A stretch of 14,587 nt of DNA from an uncultured Bacilli bacterium (GCA_934098295.1 CAKONV010000030.1:1-14587); one strand, 5' to 3'; positions 6,976 through 13,829 are shown, numbered from the stretch's first letter. Notes: generated by a model from the sequence alone, not told the origin. Numbers and translations: made by a program.

Positions 6976-8004
6976 ATGATAAATGAAATAGTAAAAAATA
7001 ATAAAGTTTTTGATGATTATTACGAAAAAATTAATCAAATGATAATAAATTCGAAAACTAGTATTATAAGAAATATAAATCATGAAATGGTTGAATTATA
7101 TTATAATATAGGACAAGCAATAAATGAGCTTATTGATGAATATAATTTAGAAAAATCACAAAATGAAATAATTAAATCTTTTTCCAATAAACTTACTAAA
7201 GAATTTGGGCAAGGTTTTAGTGTTCCAAGTTTAAAGAAGATGAAAAAGTTTTATCAGGTATTTAATGGTGGTTCCACACTGTGGAACTAGTTAAGCTGGA
7301 GTCATAATAGATTAATTATGAATATAGATGATGAAAAAAGAAGAAATTTTTATTTAGAAGAATGTATAAAGTCTAATTGGAGTGTTAGACAATTAGAAAG
7401 ACAAATTAATAGTTTTTACTATGAAAGATTAGTTTCTACTAAAGAACCATACAAAGAAGAAGTAAAAAATGAAATAAACATTTTAGAAAAGAAAGACAAA
7501 ATAGAAAATTTTGTAAAAGATCCATATGTATTAGAATTTTTGGATATTAAAGACAAGAGATTTTTAGAAAAAGATTTAGAAGCTAATCTATTGGAGCATA
7601 TTCAAGAATTCTTATTAGAATTAGGAAGAGGATTCTCATTTGTATCTAGACAAAAAAGAATAGATGTTGATGGTGATAATTTTTACATCGATCTTGTTTT
7701 TTATAATTATGTATTGAAATGTTTTGTTTTGATTGATTTAAAATTAGATAAATTAACTCATCAAGATATTGGACAAATGGATTTTTATGTAAGATATTTT
7801 GATAATGAAATAAAAGAAAAAGAAGATAATCCAACAATAGGTATAATTTTATGTTCAGATAAAAAAGATACAATAGTTAAATATTCAGTATTGAATGATA
7901 ATAAAAATTTATTTGCATCTAAATACCAACTTTATTTACCAACTGAGAAAGAACTGGCTTTAGAAATAGAAAAACAAAAGGCCGAATTTAATGATAATAA
8001 TTAA
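6976..8004 (+). pseudogene. DUF1016 (YhcG-type) PD-(D/E)xK nuclease, interrupted by an in-frame TAG
   Basis: The frame starts at ATG 6976 (GGGAGG at 6963-6968) and is in one register to TAA 8002-8004, except for TAG at codon 105 (7288-7290). Before it is the DUF1016 N-terminal helical domain (NHEMVELYYNIGQAI, FGQGFSVPSLKKMKKFY). Right after it follows LSWSH, which in this family is normally preceded by Gln (QLSWSH); CAG to TAG is thus a single C-to-T change. The C-terminal nuclease domain has NWSVRQLERQI, then the core with D239 (YIDLVFYN) and D254-L-K256 (LIDLKLDK), and GQMDFY. A second ATG at 7318 could start a 228-aa nuclease-only product, but no good ribosome binding site precedes it. Family members are predicted nucleases, often near restriction or other defence genes. 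It is coupled to the CHAT gene upstream. Confidence 0.88.
7269..7289 (+). repeat. palindromic repeat, copy 1 (inside the nuclease gene)
   Basis: TGGTTCCACA, a central C, then TGTGGAACTA. Its 3' arm has T at 7288 where the perfect copy 2 has C; this base is the first base of the interrupting TAG. The first 19 bases are identical to copy 2, 737 bp away. Confidence 0.9.
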
Positions 8005-8005
8005 A

Positions 8006-8026
8006 TGGTTCCACACTGTGGAACCA
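8006..8026 (+). repeat. palindromic repeat, copy 2 (just after the nuclease gene)
   Basis: A perfect 21-bp palindrome: TGGTTCCACA, C, and its exact reverse complement. It starts one base after the nuclease stop codon. There is no U tract, so it is not an ordinary terminator. Together with copy 1 it brackets the nuclease-domain half of the gene. Confidence 0.9.
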
Positions 8027-8057
8027 CTATTCTAGGTATAAAAAATTGTAAAAATTA

Positions 8058-8066
8058 TGCTATAAT
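8058..8066 (+). promoter_or_regulatory. extended -10 promoter of the ileS T-box leader
   Basis: TGCTATAAT is a perfect extended -10. No good -35 lies 16-18 nt upstream. The predicted start near 8073 leaves a leader of about 340 nt before ileS, the right size for a T-box. Confidence 0.75.
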
Positions 8067-8072
8067 AGTGAT

Positions 8073-8373
8073 GTAGAGAAAGTAGAAATTTGACATTATA
8101 GTGTAAATATGATATTATTTTAACCAGCAAGCAAAAGACTATAATAGAGACAGTAATGTTATTATACGAGGATTTATAGTGAGCAGGAGATAGTGGAAAC
8201 CCTGTATTAGTAGTTATAACATGAATATCACTCTATTGTTGTGATTCTGAAACTTTAGTAAGAATCAACGGGGTCTTCCCGTTATAGAAGACGCAATTGT
8301 TGGATTGTTGTAAATAGTGGTATAAGAAAGTCAGGGCTTTTTCTATTTATAATAGGGAAAGCTCTTTTATTTT
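8073..8373 (+). promoter_or_regulatory. T-box riboswitch (tRNA-Ile) controlling ileS
   Basis: The 410-nt gap before ileS is filled by a structured leader. It shows a Stem I distal part (AGCAGGAGATAGTGG...CCCTGT, about 8182-8205), a likely specifier AUC for Ile at 8227-8229, further hairpins TGATTCT/AGAATCA (8242-8267) and AACGGG/CCCGTT (8267-8283), and the tRNA-acceptor bulge UGGU at 8318-8321, complementary to an ACCA tRNA end as in tRNA-Ile. A terminator follows. Uncharged tRNA-Ile would pair with both specifier and bulge and favour the antiterminator. The conserved AGGGUGGNACCGCG box is much degenerated here (AATAGTGGTATAAG). The assignment rests on layout plus position before ileS. The exact 5' end is inferred from the promoter. 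Confidence 0.8.
8333..8373 (+). terminator. T-box terminator hairpin
   Basis: A 15-bp stem (8333-8347 with 8351-8365, three G-U pairs, loop TAT) followed by TTTATTTT. It is the off-state structure of the ileS leader. Confidence 0.8.
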
Positions 8374-8415
8374 ATTATAGATAATTGCTTGATAAGAAAA
8401 GGGAGATGAAGAAAA

Positions 8416-11400
8416 ATGGCAAATTTAAAGAGTTATGATTTTGTCAAAAATGAAGAAGAAGTTTTAAAATATTGGAATGAACATCAATGTTTTAAAAAAC
8501 TTCAAGAAAAGAATAAAAATGGGAAGAAATATCGTTTCATCGATGGTCCTATCACAGCAAATAATAAAATGGGAGTACATCATGCATTTGGTAGAAGTCT
8601 TAAGGATTGTTTCTTAAGATATAAAGCAATGAATGGCTACACATCACATTATAAAAATGGTTTTGATGGACAAGGACTTTGGGTTGAAGTAGAAGTTGAA
8701 AAAGATTTAGGATTCAAAAACAAAAAAGATGTTGAAAATTTTGGACTTGAAAACTTCACTAATGCTTGTGTTGATCGTGTAAAAAAATATTCAGGTATTA
8801 TAACTGAACAATCTAAAAGATTAGGTCAATGGATGGATTGGGATAATTCATATTATACTTTATCAGATAATAATATCACTAGTATATGGTATTTTTTAAA
8901 AAAATGTCATGAAAGAGGAATGATAAAGGAAACATATAAACCAATGCCTTGGTGTGTTAGATGTGGTACATCTTTATCAGAACATGAAATGACAGGAAGT
9001 TATCATGATGTAACTTGTAAAGCAGTATTCTTTAAATTACCTGTTGTAGGTAAAGATTATAAAGCAGTTGTTTGGACTACAACACCATGGACTTTATGTG
9101 CAAATGTTGCTTTAGCAGTTAATCCAGACTTTGAATATGTAGTTGCTGATTTTGATGGAGAAAAACTATTATTATGCAAAGATGTATTTGATAAGAAGTT
9201 TAAAGAAAAAGCAAAAGTATTAGAAACATTAAAAGGTAAAGATTTAGAAGGATTAGAGTATGAAACTTGTTTTGAAGAATTAGATGCTCAAAAAGATGTT
9301 AAACATAAAATTGTTTTATGGGATATGGTAGATAATTCTGAAGGATCAGGTATAGTTCATATAGCTCCAGGTTGTGGTGCAGAAGACTTTGAATTAGGAG
9401 AATCATTAGGTCTTGATAAAATAATACCAATAGATGAGTCTGGTTTCATATATGACGGATTTGGTTTCTTATCAGGATTAAATGCAAAAGAAGTTCAAGA
9501 CTTAGTTTTTGAAGAATTAGACAAGAGAGGTAAATTATTCTTTACTCATGATTATAAACATTCATATCCATATTGTTGGAGATGTAAACAAGATATAATG
9601 TTTAGACTTGTTAAAGAGTGGGCAATAGATGTTGATCCAGTAAGAGAAAGATTAATAGAAAATGCAAAGAAAGTAAAATATACACCAGAATATCAAGAAA
9701 AGAGAATGTTAGACTGGTTAACTAATATGGGTTCTTGGAATATATCAAGAAGAAGATTTTATGGGTTACCATTACCATTTTATAAATGTGAATGTGGACA
9801 CTTAACTGTTGTTGGCTCAAAAGAAGAATTAAAAGAGTTAGCAGTTAATCCAGATGTTGTCGATAATTTACAAGAATTACATAGACCATTTATAGATGAA
9901 GTAAAGATAAAATGTCCAAATTGTGGTAAAGAAGTAGAAAGAGTAGAACAAGTTGGAGATGTTTGGCTTGATGCGGGAATAGTTCCTTATTCAACATTAA
10001 AATATTTTGAAGATAAAGAATATTGGAAAGAATATTTCCCTGCAGAATTAGTAGTAGAGGCAACTGAACAAATAAGATTATGGTTTTATTCAATGCTATT
10101 TATGTCGACAGTCTTAGAAGATAAAATACCTTATGAGCAATTAGGTACTTATGGAATGGTAGTAAAAGAAGATGGTTCTAAATTTAGTAAATCAAATAAA
10201 AATGATTTAACATTTGATGATGTTGTTAATATACATGGTGCAGATGCAATAAGATATAATTATCTTGGAACAAATCGTGTTAATGATATAAGATTTGGAT
10301 TTAAGATGATGGAAGAAGCAAAAAGAAGATTAATGAACTTCTATAATATAGCATCATTCTTTGATTTATACTATGACATAGATAAACCAGATTTAACTAA
10401 AAAATATAATGTTTATAGTGTTAGTGATAAGTGGCTTGATAATAGAACAAATAAATTTGTTAAAGAAGCAACAGAGTTTTATGATAATCATGAACCAAAC
10501 AATGTAGTTAAATTATTTGATGAATATGTAGATGAAGTATCTAATTGGTACATAAAAGTAAATAGAAAAAAATTCTGGAAAAGTGATATGAATGATGAAA
10601 AATATTCTGCTTATCAATCATTATATAATGCACTTAAATCAATGCTTCAAGTAATGGCTCCAGTAATACCTTATATGACAGATTATATATGGATGAACTT
10701 GATAACAAAAGTTGAACCAAATGAAGTTGAGTCAGTTCATTTATCAAACTTTCCGAAAGCAAGTTCTTATGACCAAAAATTATTAGATGAAACTGATAAA
10801 GTAAGAAATATAGTAACTATGGCATTAAGAATAAAAAATGAAAATAATTTAAAATTAACTCAACCATTAAGTAAACTATATTTATGTGGATTTAAACATA
10901 TATCTTTAGATGAGTATGATCAAATATTAAAAGATGAATTAAATGTTAAAGATATAGAATATCTTGATAATAAAGATTCATTGTGTACTCCATATCTAAC
11001 TCTTGATTTCAAAGTTGCAGGTATGACTTATAAAGAAAAAGTAAATCATGTTAAAGAATTATTATTAAATCTTAATGATGAAGAAATGAAAGAACTTTAT
11101 AATAAATATAGCAATAATAAAACAATGGTACTAGATGATATGGAACTTGTGCACGATACTTTAAAAGTTGAATATAAGTATAACGATGGTATAAAAGTAG
11201 CAGAAGAAAATGATAAACTTGTTGCACTTGATATAACTATAGATGATAAACTATATGAAGAATTTATGTATAGAAAACTATTAAGACAATGTCAAGTGGC
11301 TAGAAAAGAAGCAAACTATGATGTTGTTGATAGAATAAAATTATCAGTTATAGCAGAAGATGAAGAAGTTAAGAATATGCTTAATAATTATCAAAAGCAA

Positions 11401-11511
11401 ATAGCAACAGAAACTTTATCAACTTTATCGTTTGAAAAATTAGATAATCCTGATTATGAAAAAGAATTTGAATTATTAGATTATAAAGTTTTATTACAAT
11501 TAAAAAAATAG
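8416..11511 (+). CDS. ileS: isoleucine-tRNA ligase, IleRS2-like with a GVHH signature
   Basis: A class I synthetase of 1031 aa that charges tRNA-Ile in the cytoplasm. The N-terminal signature is GPITANNKMGVHHAFG: the usual HxGH is replaced by G53-V54-H55-H56. The CP1 editing domain shows WTTTPWTL (220-227). Zinc-type cysteine pairs occur as CVRCG, CWRCK, CECG and CPNCG. The second signature is K589-FSKS. WLDAG and the anticodon-binding domain follow. The C-terminus lacks the cysteine zinc finger of IleRS1, so it fits the eukaryote-like IleRS2 type. Start: ATG 8416 after GGGAG (8401-8405). It is regulated by the T-box upstream and followed 12 nt later by a nucleoside phosphorylase. The GxHH arrangement has been linked, as I recall, to strong mupirocin resistance in IleRS2 enzymes. 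Confidence 0.96.
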   Translation: MANLKSYDFVKNEEEVLKYWNEHQCFKKLQEKNKNGKKYRFIDGPITANNKMGVHHAFGRSLKDCFLRYKAMNGYTSHYKNGFDGQGLWVEVEVEKDLGFKNKKDVENFGLENFTNACVDRVKKYSGIITEQSKRLGQWMDWDNSYYTLSDNNITSIWYFLKKCHERGMIKETYKPMPWCVRCGTSLSEHEMTGSYHDVTCKAVFFKLPVVGKDYKAVVWTTTPWTLCANVALAVNPDFEYVVADFDGEKLLLCKDVFDKKFKEKAKVLETLKGKDLEGLEYETCFEELDAQKDVKHKIVLWDMVDNSEGSGIVHIAPGCGAEDFELGESLGLDKIIPIDESGFIYDGFGFLSGLNAKEVQDLVFEELDKRGKLFFTHDYKHSYPYCWRCKQDIMFRLVKEWAIDVDPVRERLIENAKKVKYTPEYQEKRMLDWLTNMGSWNISRRRFYGLPLPFYKCECGHLTVVGSKEELKELAVNPDVVDNLQELHRPFIDEVKIKCPNCGKEVERVEQVGDVWLDAGIVPYSTLKYFEDKEYWKEYFPAELVVEATEQIRLWFYSMLFMSTVLEDKIPYEQLGTYGMVVKEDGSKFSKSNKNDLTFDDVVNIHGADAIRYNYLGTNRVNDIRFGFKMMEEAKRRLMNFYNIASFFDLYYDIDKPDLTKKYNVYSVSDKWLDNRTNKFVKEATEFYDNHEPNNVVKLFDEYVDEVSNWYIKVNRKKFWKSDMNDEKYSAYQSLYNALKSMLQVMAPVIPYMTDYIWMNLITKVEPNEVESVHLSNFPKASSYDQKLLDETDKVRNIVTMALRIKNENNLKLTQPLSKLYLCGFKHISLDEYDQILKDELNVKDIEYLDNKDSLCTPYLTLDFKVAGMTYKEKVNHVKELLLNLNDEEMKELYNKYSNNKTMVLDDMELVHDTLKVEYKYNDGIKVAEENDKLVALDITIDDKLYEEFMYRKLLRQCQVARKEANYDVVDRIKLSVIAEDEEVKNMLNNYQKQIATETLSTLSFEKLDNPDYEKEFELLDYKVLLQLKK

Positions 11512-11523
11512 GAAGGTGTTAAA

Positions 11524-12285
11524 ATGATAGTAAATAGTTTTGATGATAAATCTCCATCAAAGGTTAATCCAAAACCAAAAGAAAATAGATTGAAATGTGA
11601 TGCTTGTATAGTTACATTTTCAAATATAATTGAAGACTATGTATTAAAGAATTATGATGTAGAACAATGTTCAACATTTAAAATGGTAACAGGAACTTTT
11701 CCAATTTATAAAATAAATTATAATGGTAAAGTATTTGCATTTTATAAAACATTTTTAGGGGCTCCTGCATCAGTAGGAATACTTGAAGATGTTACTGAAG
11801 TAATTGATACTGATAAGTTTGTTGTATTTGGTGGTTCTGGTTGTTTAGATAAAAATATAGCACATGGTAAGATAATGATACCTACTGAAAGCTATAGAGA
11901 TGAAGGAACAAGTTATCATTATAAAGAAGCATCTGATTACATTACAAACACAAATGCAAATATAGTTGCTGAATTTATGGATTATAAAAAATTACCTTAT
12001 GTTTTAGGTAAAAATTGGACAACTGATTCATTCTATCGTGAAACTGAAAATAACTTTGCTAAAAGAAAAGCAGATGGTTGTATTTCAGTAGAAATGGAAT
12101 GTTCTGCAATGCAAGCAGTATGCGATTTTAGAGGATTACAATTATATTATTTCTTAACTAGTGGGGATTTACTAGATGCTCCTGAATGGGATCAAAGGCA
12201 TAAAGAAGGAGAGTATGCTGGAACTCAACACGATACAAGACATTTTGATATAGCGATTGAATTAGCTGACTTTATTAGTAAATAA
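11524..12285 (+). CDS. nucleoside phosphorylase (PNP/UDP family)
   Basis: 253 aa, starting at ATG 11524 after a GGAAGG site, 12 nt behind ileS and so probably in its T-box-controlled transcript. The PNP_UDP_1 fold is shown by VVFGGSGCLD (about 100-109, phosphate-site region), IPTESYRDEGTSYHY (119-133), WTTDSFYRET (165-174), and VEMECSAM (189-196), where the EME motif contacts the ribose. The ending GDLLDAPEWD is typical for members resembling uridine phosphorylases (COG2820). The reaction would be phosphorolysis of a purine or pyrimidine nucleoside to the free base and (deoxy)ribose-1-phosphate. Substrate choice between uridine and purine nucleosides cannot be read from the sequence with confidence. 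The length is normal and nothing seems broken. Confidence 0.88.
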   Translation: MIVNSFDDKSPSKVNPKPKENRLKCDACIVTFSNIIEDYVLKNYDVEQCSTFKMVTGTFPIYKINYNGKVFAFYKTFLGAPASVGILEDVTEVIDTDKFVVFGGSGCLDKNIAHGKIMIPTESYRDEGTSYHYKEASDYITNTNANIVAEFMDYKKLPYVLGKNWTTDSFYRETENNFAKRKADGCISVEMECSAMQAVCDFRGLQLYYFLTSGDLLDAPEWDQRHKEGEYAGTQHDTRHFDIAIELADFISK

Positions 12286-12293
12286 TTAAAATT

Positions 12294-12325
12294 AAGTAGG
12301 ATGATATTTTCATTCTGCTTTTTTT
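12294..12325 (+). terminator. intrinsic terminator of the ileS operon
   Basis: Arms AAGTAGGATGA (12294-12304) and TCATTCTGCTT (12310-12320) pair over 11 bp with G-U pairs, and a run of seven T follows (12319-12325). Confidence 0.85.
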
Positions 12326-12326
12326 A

Positions 12327-12335
12327 TGTTAGAAT
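12327..12335 (+). promoter_or_regulatory. extended -10 promoter of the AbiTii/membrane-protein unit
   Basis: TGTTAGAAT (extended -10) lies directly behind the ileS terminator, with TTTTCA (12307-12312) at -35 spacing inside the terminator's 3' half. The start would be near 12342, followed by a GGAGG site (12361-12365). Confidence 0.55.
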
Positions 12336-12371
12336 AAATAACTAATAAATAATCTTTTTTGGAGGTTTTAT

Positions 12372-13037
12372 ATGAAAAGAAGTCAAATAATTATTGAGTT
12401 AATAAAAGATGAAATTAATGTTGTGCAAGCAATGGATATTTTAAATTTACTACTACAAGATATAAATGATAAAAAAATAAAAAAATGGTTAGAAAATGAA
12501 ATTAATGGATATGAAAAAGGTAAAGATGTTCCCCAATATAGAGTTTTAAAAGCTAATATTGTTGGTGATTATATTGGTGGTAGAGTTAAATGTTCTAGTA
12601 AAGATATACCAATAAAACCAGAATATATTGAAGAATACTCTAAAGTTATTATTACTTCACCAGTTTCACAAATTATGCAACTATCTATTGCTGAAAAAGA
12701 AAGTAAAGAACATTGTTTAGCAATTCCATTGCATCCTGTTCTGACCCAACAAATATCTCTAGTAAATGGAGAAGTTATAAGTGCTCGTAGAGAGTTATCT
12801 ATATATGCTCATGCAAACTTACTTGCATTAATTAAATCAAAAGTATTGAAGATTTTTGTTGAATTAGAAAAAAAGTATGGTAATTTAGATAATTATTATA
12901 TTGACTTTTCAAATAAAAAAGTAGAAAAAGAAATTGTTAAAGAAATCACAAATATAATATATACAGATAATTCAGTACATATGGGTAACGATAATAATAT
13001 AGAAAATGCAAATGTAGGTGTTGGAAATGAAAATTGA
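12372..13037 (+). CDS. AbiTii-domain protein (abortive-infection-like)
   Basis: 221 aa from ATG 12372 with a GGAGG site. Residues 1-60 carry the AbiTii-type pattern: an N-terminal helix with IIIELIKDEINVVQAMDILNLLLQD, then W39-LENEINGYEKG and PQYRVLKANIVG, followed by KCSSKDIPIKPEY. This W.x.ENG-Y / PxYR arrangement is what I recognise of that Pfam family, whose biochemical activity is not known to me. Residues about 140-170 are a helical linker. The last 18 residues (204-221) are a Gly/Asn motif, MGNDNNIENANVGVGN. The same motif opens the 54-aa membrane protein that overlaps its end by 11 nt. TGA is the stop. There is no transmembrane segment, so membrane attachment would come from the partner. 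It has its own promoter and stands beside the second recombinase module, so it is likely cargo. Confidence 0.75.
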   Translation: MKRSQIIIELIKDEINVVQAMDILNLLLQDINDKKIKKWLENEINGYEKGKDVPQYRVLKANIVGDYIGGRVKCSSKDIPIKPEYIEEYSKVIITSPVSQIMQLSIAEKESKEHCLAIPLHPVLTQQISLVNGEVISARRELSIYAHANLLALIKSKVLKIFVELEKKYGNLDNYYIDFSNKKVEKEIVKEITNIIYTDNSVHMGNDNNIENANVGVGNEN

Positions 13038-13191
13038 AATAGGAGATAAAAACAAAATTAAAAATTCAAATATTGGAAATAATAATACAATAAATGAAGA
13101 TGATAAATCTAAAAAAGTAGTAGTAGATATAATTGTTGGTATATTGGTTACTGTTATAGGTGGATTAATACTATATCATCTTACAAAATAG
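13027..13191 (+). CDS. 54-aa single-pass membrane protein with Gly/Asn motif, partner of the AbiTii protein
   Basis: ATG 13027 to TAG 13191, with AGGTG (13016-13020) as ribosome binding site and an 11-nt overlap with the AbiTii gene, which implies translational coupling. Residues 4-20 (EIGDKNKIKNSNIGNNN) have the pattern hG[DN]xNxIxNxxhG, shared with the AbiTii C-terminus. Residues about 22-30 are an acidic/Lys linker, and residues 31-50 (VVVDIIVGILVTVIGGLILY) form one transmembrane helix with Gly-rich faces. With a cytosolic N-terminus the motif would sit beside the AbiTii tail. A membrane anchor or a small pore-forming effector are both possible. I do not recognise the family. Confidence 0.7.
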   Translation: MKIEIGDKNKIKNSNIGNNNTINEDDKSKKVVVDIIVGILVTVIGGLILYHLTK

Positions 13192-13238
13192 CATGAAATT
13201 ATTGCTACTTTTTCTATTATTTGGTAAAATGAATATAG

Positions 13239-13254
13239 TGATTGATATCAATCA
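13239..13254 (+). repeat. perfect 16-bp palindrome
   Basis: TGATTGATATCAATCA is identical to its reverse complement. GATATCAATCA also occurs at 1764-1774, before the first recombinase module. It could be an operator or part of an attachment site. Confidence 0.6.
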
Positions 13255-13263
13255 ATCGTCTTT

Positions 13264-13299
13264 GTGCGAAAGAGTTGTAAACTACTTCGTCGTTCGCAC
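13264..13299 (+). other. imperfect dyad, possible attachment site or structured RNA
   Basis: GTGCGAA (13264-13270) pairs with TTCGCAC (13293-13299), and inside lies AGTT/AACT (13273-13283). About 36 bp of imperfect dyad is the size range of serine-recombinase attachment sites. It ends in a CACCA-like sequence but no tRNA cloverleaf can be formed. Confidence 0.4.
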
Positions 13300-13347
13300 C
13301 AGATTGATAGGAAACTCGAACTTTTATAAATTCGAGAGTAATAAATT

Positions 13348-13371
13348 ACTAACAGAAATGTTAGTTTTTTT
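13348..13371 (+). terminator. intrinsic terminator before the second recombinase module
   Basis: ACTAACA and TGTTAGT close on a GAAA loop, followed by T residues (seven including the pairing T at 13365). It has the same loop and U tract as 1767-1793. The shared 10-mer CGAACTTTTA precedes both, at 1750-1759 and 13317-13326. Confidence 0.75.
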
Positions 13372-13400
13372 GTTATTTAAGAAAGGAAAAGTGATGAGTT

Positions 13401-13670
13401 ATGACAATAGAAACTAAAGAACTTGTAATAAGTGAAGAATTAAAAAGAAAGGTAGAAATGATTTGTAGGTTTGCTTATGTTGACTACACTATCACAAATG
13501 GAAATATTAAAAGTATTAAAAACACAAATATTGCTATGGTTAAACCTCATATAGTAAAAATTAAAGGTATTGATTATTTAATATTTGATGAATGTGATGA
13601 TATTTTTATAAATGGTTATAAAGAGAAAATTAAGTTTAAAGATTTTGAAGAATATATTAAAACCCACTAA
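13401..13670 (+). CDS. unknown 89-aa protein accompanying the serine recombinase (copy 2)
   Basis: The homologue of the 90-aa protein at 1829-2101, with the shared residues listed there (ICRF, TNGNIKSIKNTN, KPH, YLIF, KIKFKDFEEYIK). Start: ATG 13401. The AAAGGA site (13382-13387) is somewhat far from it, and an earlier ATG at 13394 in another frame gives only an eight-codon peptide (MSYDNRN plus one, stop at 13417), so the reading could be coupled through that mini-frame. The protein is small, soluble and charged at the C-terminus, without signal or membrane segment. Its function is unknown. Conservation of the pair across two diverged modules argues for a job in element biology, such as excision control, rather than passenger cargo. 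Confidence 0.72.
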   Translation: MTIETKELVISEELKRKVEMICRFAYVDYTITNGNIKSIKNTNIAMVKPHIVKIKGIDYLIFDECDDIFINGYKEKIKFKDFEEYIKTH

Positions 13671-13674
13671 AACC

Positions 13675-13703
13675 TTGACAAATCAAGAATAAATGTATAT
13701 AGT
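13675..13703 (+). promoter_or_regulatory. promoter of leader peptide and recombinase, module 2
   Basis: TTGACA (13675-13680), a 17-bp spacer and TATAGT (13698-13703): a near-consensus sigma-A type promoter. The -35 begins five bases after the stop codon of the 89-aa gene. Confidence 0.85.
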
Positions 13704-13760
13704 ATAGAACTAATAAAAGCAAGCAGTATCGCTTTTTAAATGGGAAAGAGAGGTACTTCT

Positions 13761-13829
13761 ATGATTAAAAGCACATATAACATATTTAAAATTTATACTT
13801 ATTTATTTAAGAGGAGTCAAAGGTATTAG
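13761..13829 (+). CDS. 22-aa leader peptide of the recombinase attenuator (copy 2)
   Basis: ATG-to-TAG, 22 codons, with an AGAGAGG site (13747-13753). It is basic and rich in Tyr, Lys and Ile. The frame ends exactly with the 5' arm of the attenuator hairpin (13811-13828), as in module 1. The start context GAGGTACTTCTATGA matches module 1 almost base for base, whereas the encoded peptides have no clear similarity. Confidence 0.75.
   Translation: MIKSTYNIFKIYTYLFKRSQRY

Larger units (their letters stand above)
1727..8026 (+). mobile_element. decaying integrative mobilizable element (approximate ends)
   Basis: The interval between tRNA-Thr and the ileS promoter holds a large serine recombinase with its leader, an oriT-like region, a MobV/Pre relaxase, and two cargo genes (CHAT protease, DUF1016 nuclease). 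All are on one strand, the usual layout of a small integrative mobilizable element. Ends are approximate. I placed the left end at the tRNA 3' terminus and the right end at the last palindrome before the ileS promoter. Serine recombinase crossover cores are only 2-3 bp, so no diagnostic attL/attR repeat is visible. The recombinase, the relaxase and the nuclease are all interrupted, so the element is probably not autonomously mobile now. Confidence 0.6.

Noticed and set aside
7646..7873. Minus-strand frames inside the nuclease, ileS and other genes
   Set aside because: They lie antisense within clearly homologous plus-strand genes, are of low complexity, and lack ribosome binding sites.
7318..8004. 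A stand-alone 228-aa nuclease gene
   Set aside because: It lacks a good ribosome binding site and begins in the middle of the DUF1016 protein; it is better described as the second part of the TAG-interrupted gene, though internal initiation cannot be excluded.
13264..13301. A degenerate tRNA ending in CACCA
   Set aside because: No acceptor, D- or T-stem can be built upstream of the CCA; only a simple imperfect dyad is present.
13193..13417. A 74-codon open frame after the membrane-peptide gene
   Set aside because: It runs through a perfect palindrome, a dyad and a GAAA-loop terminator, and has no fitting ribosome binding site or protein-like composition; it is chance openness of regulatory DNA.
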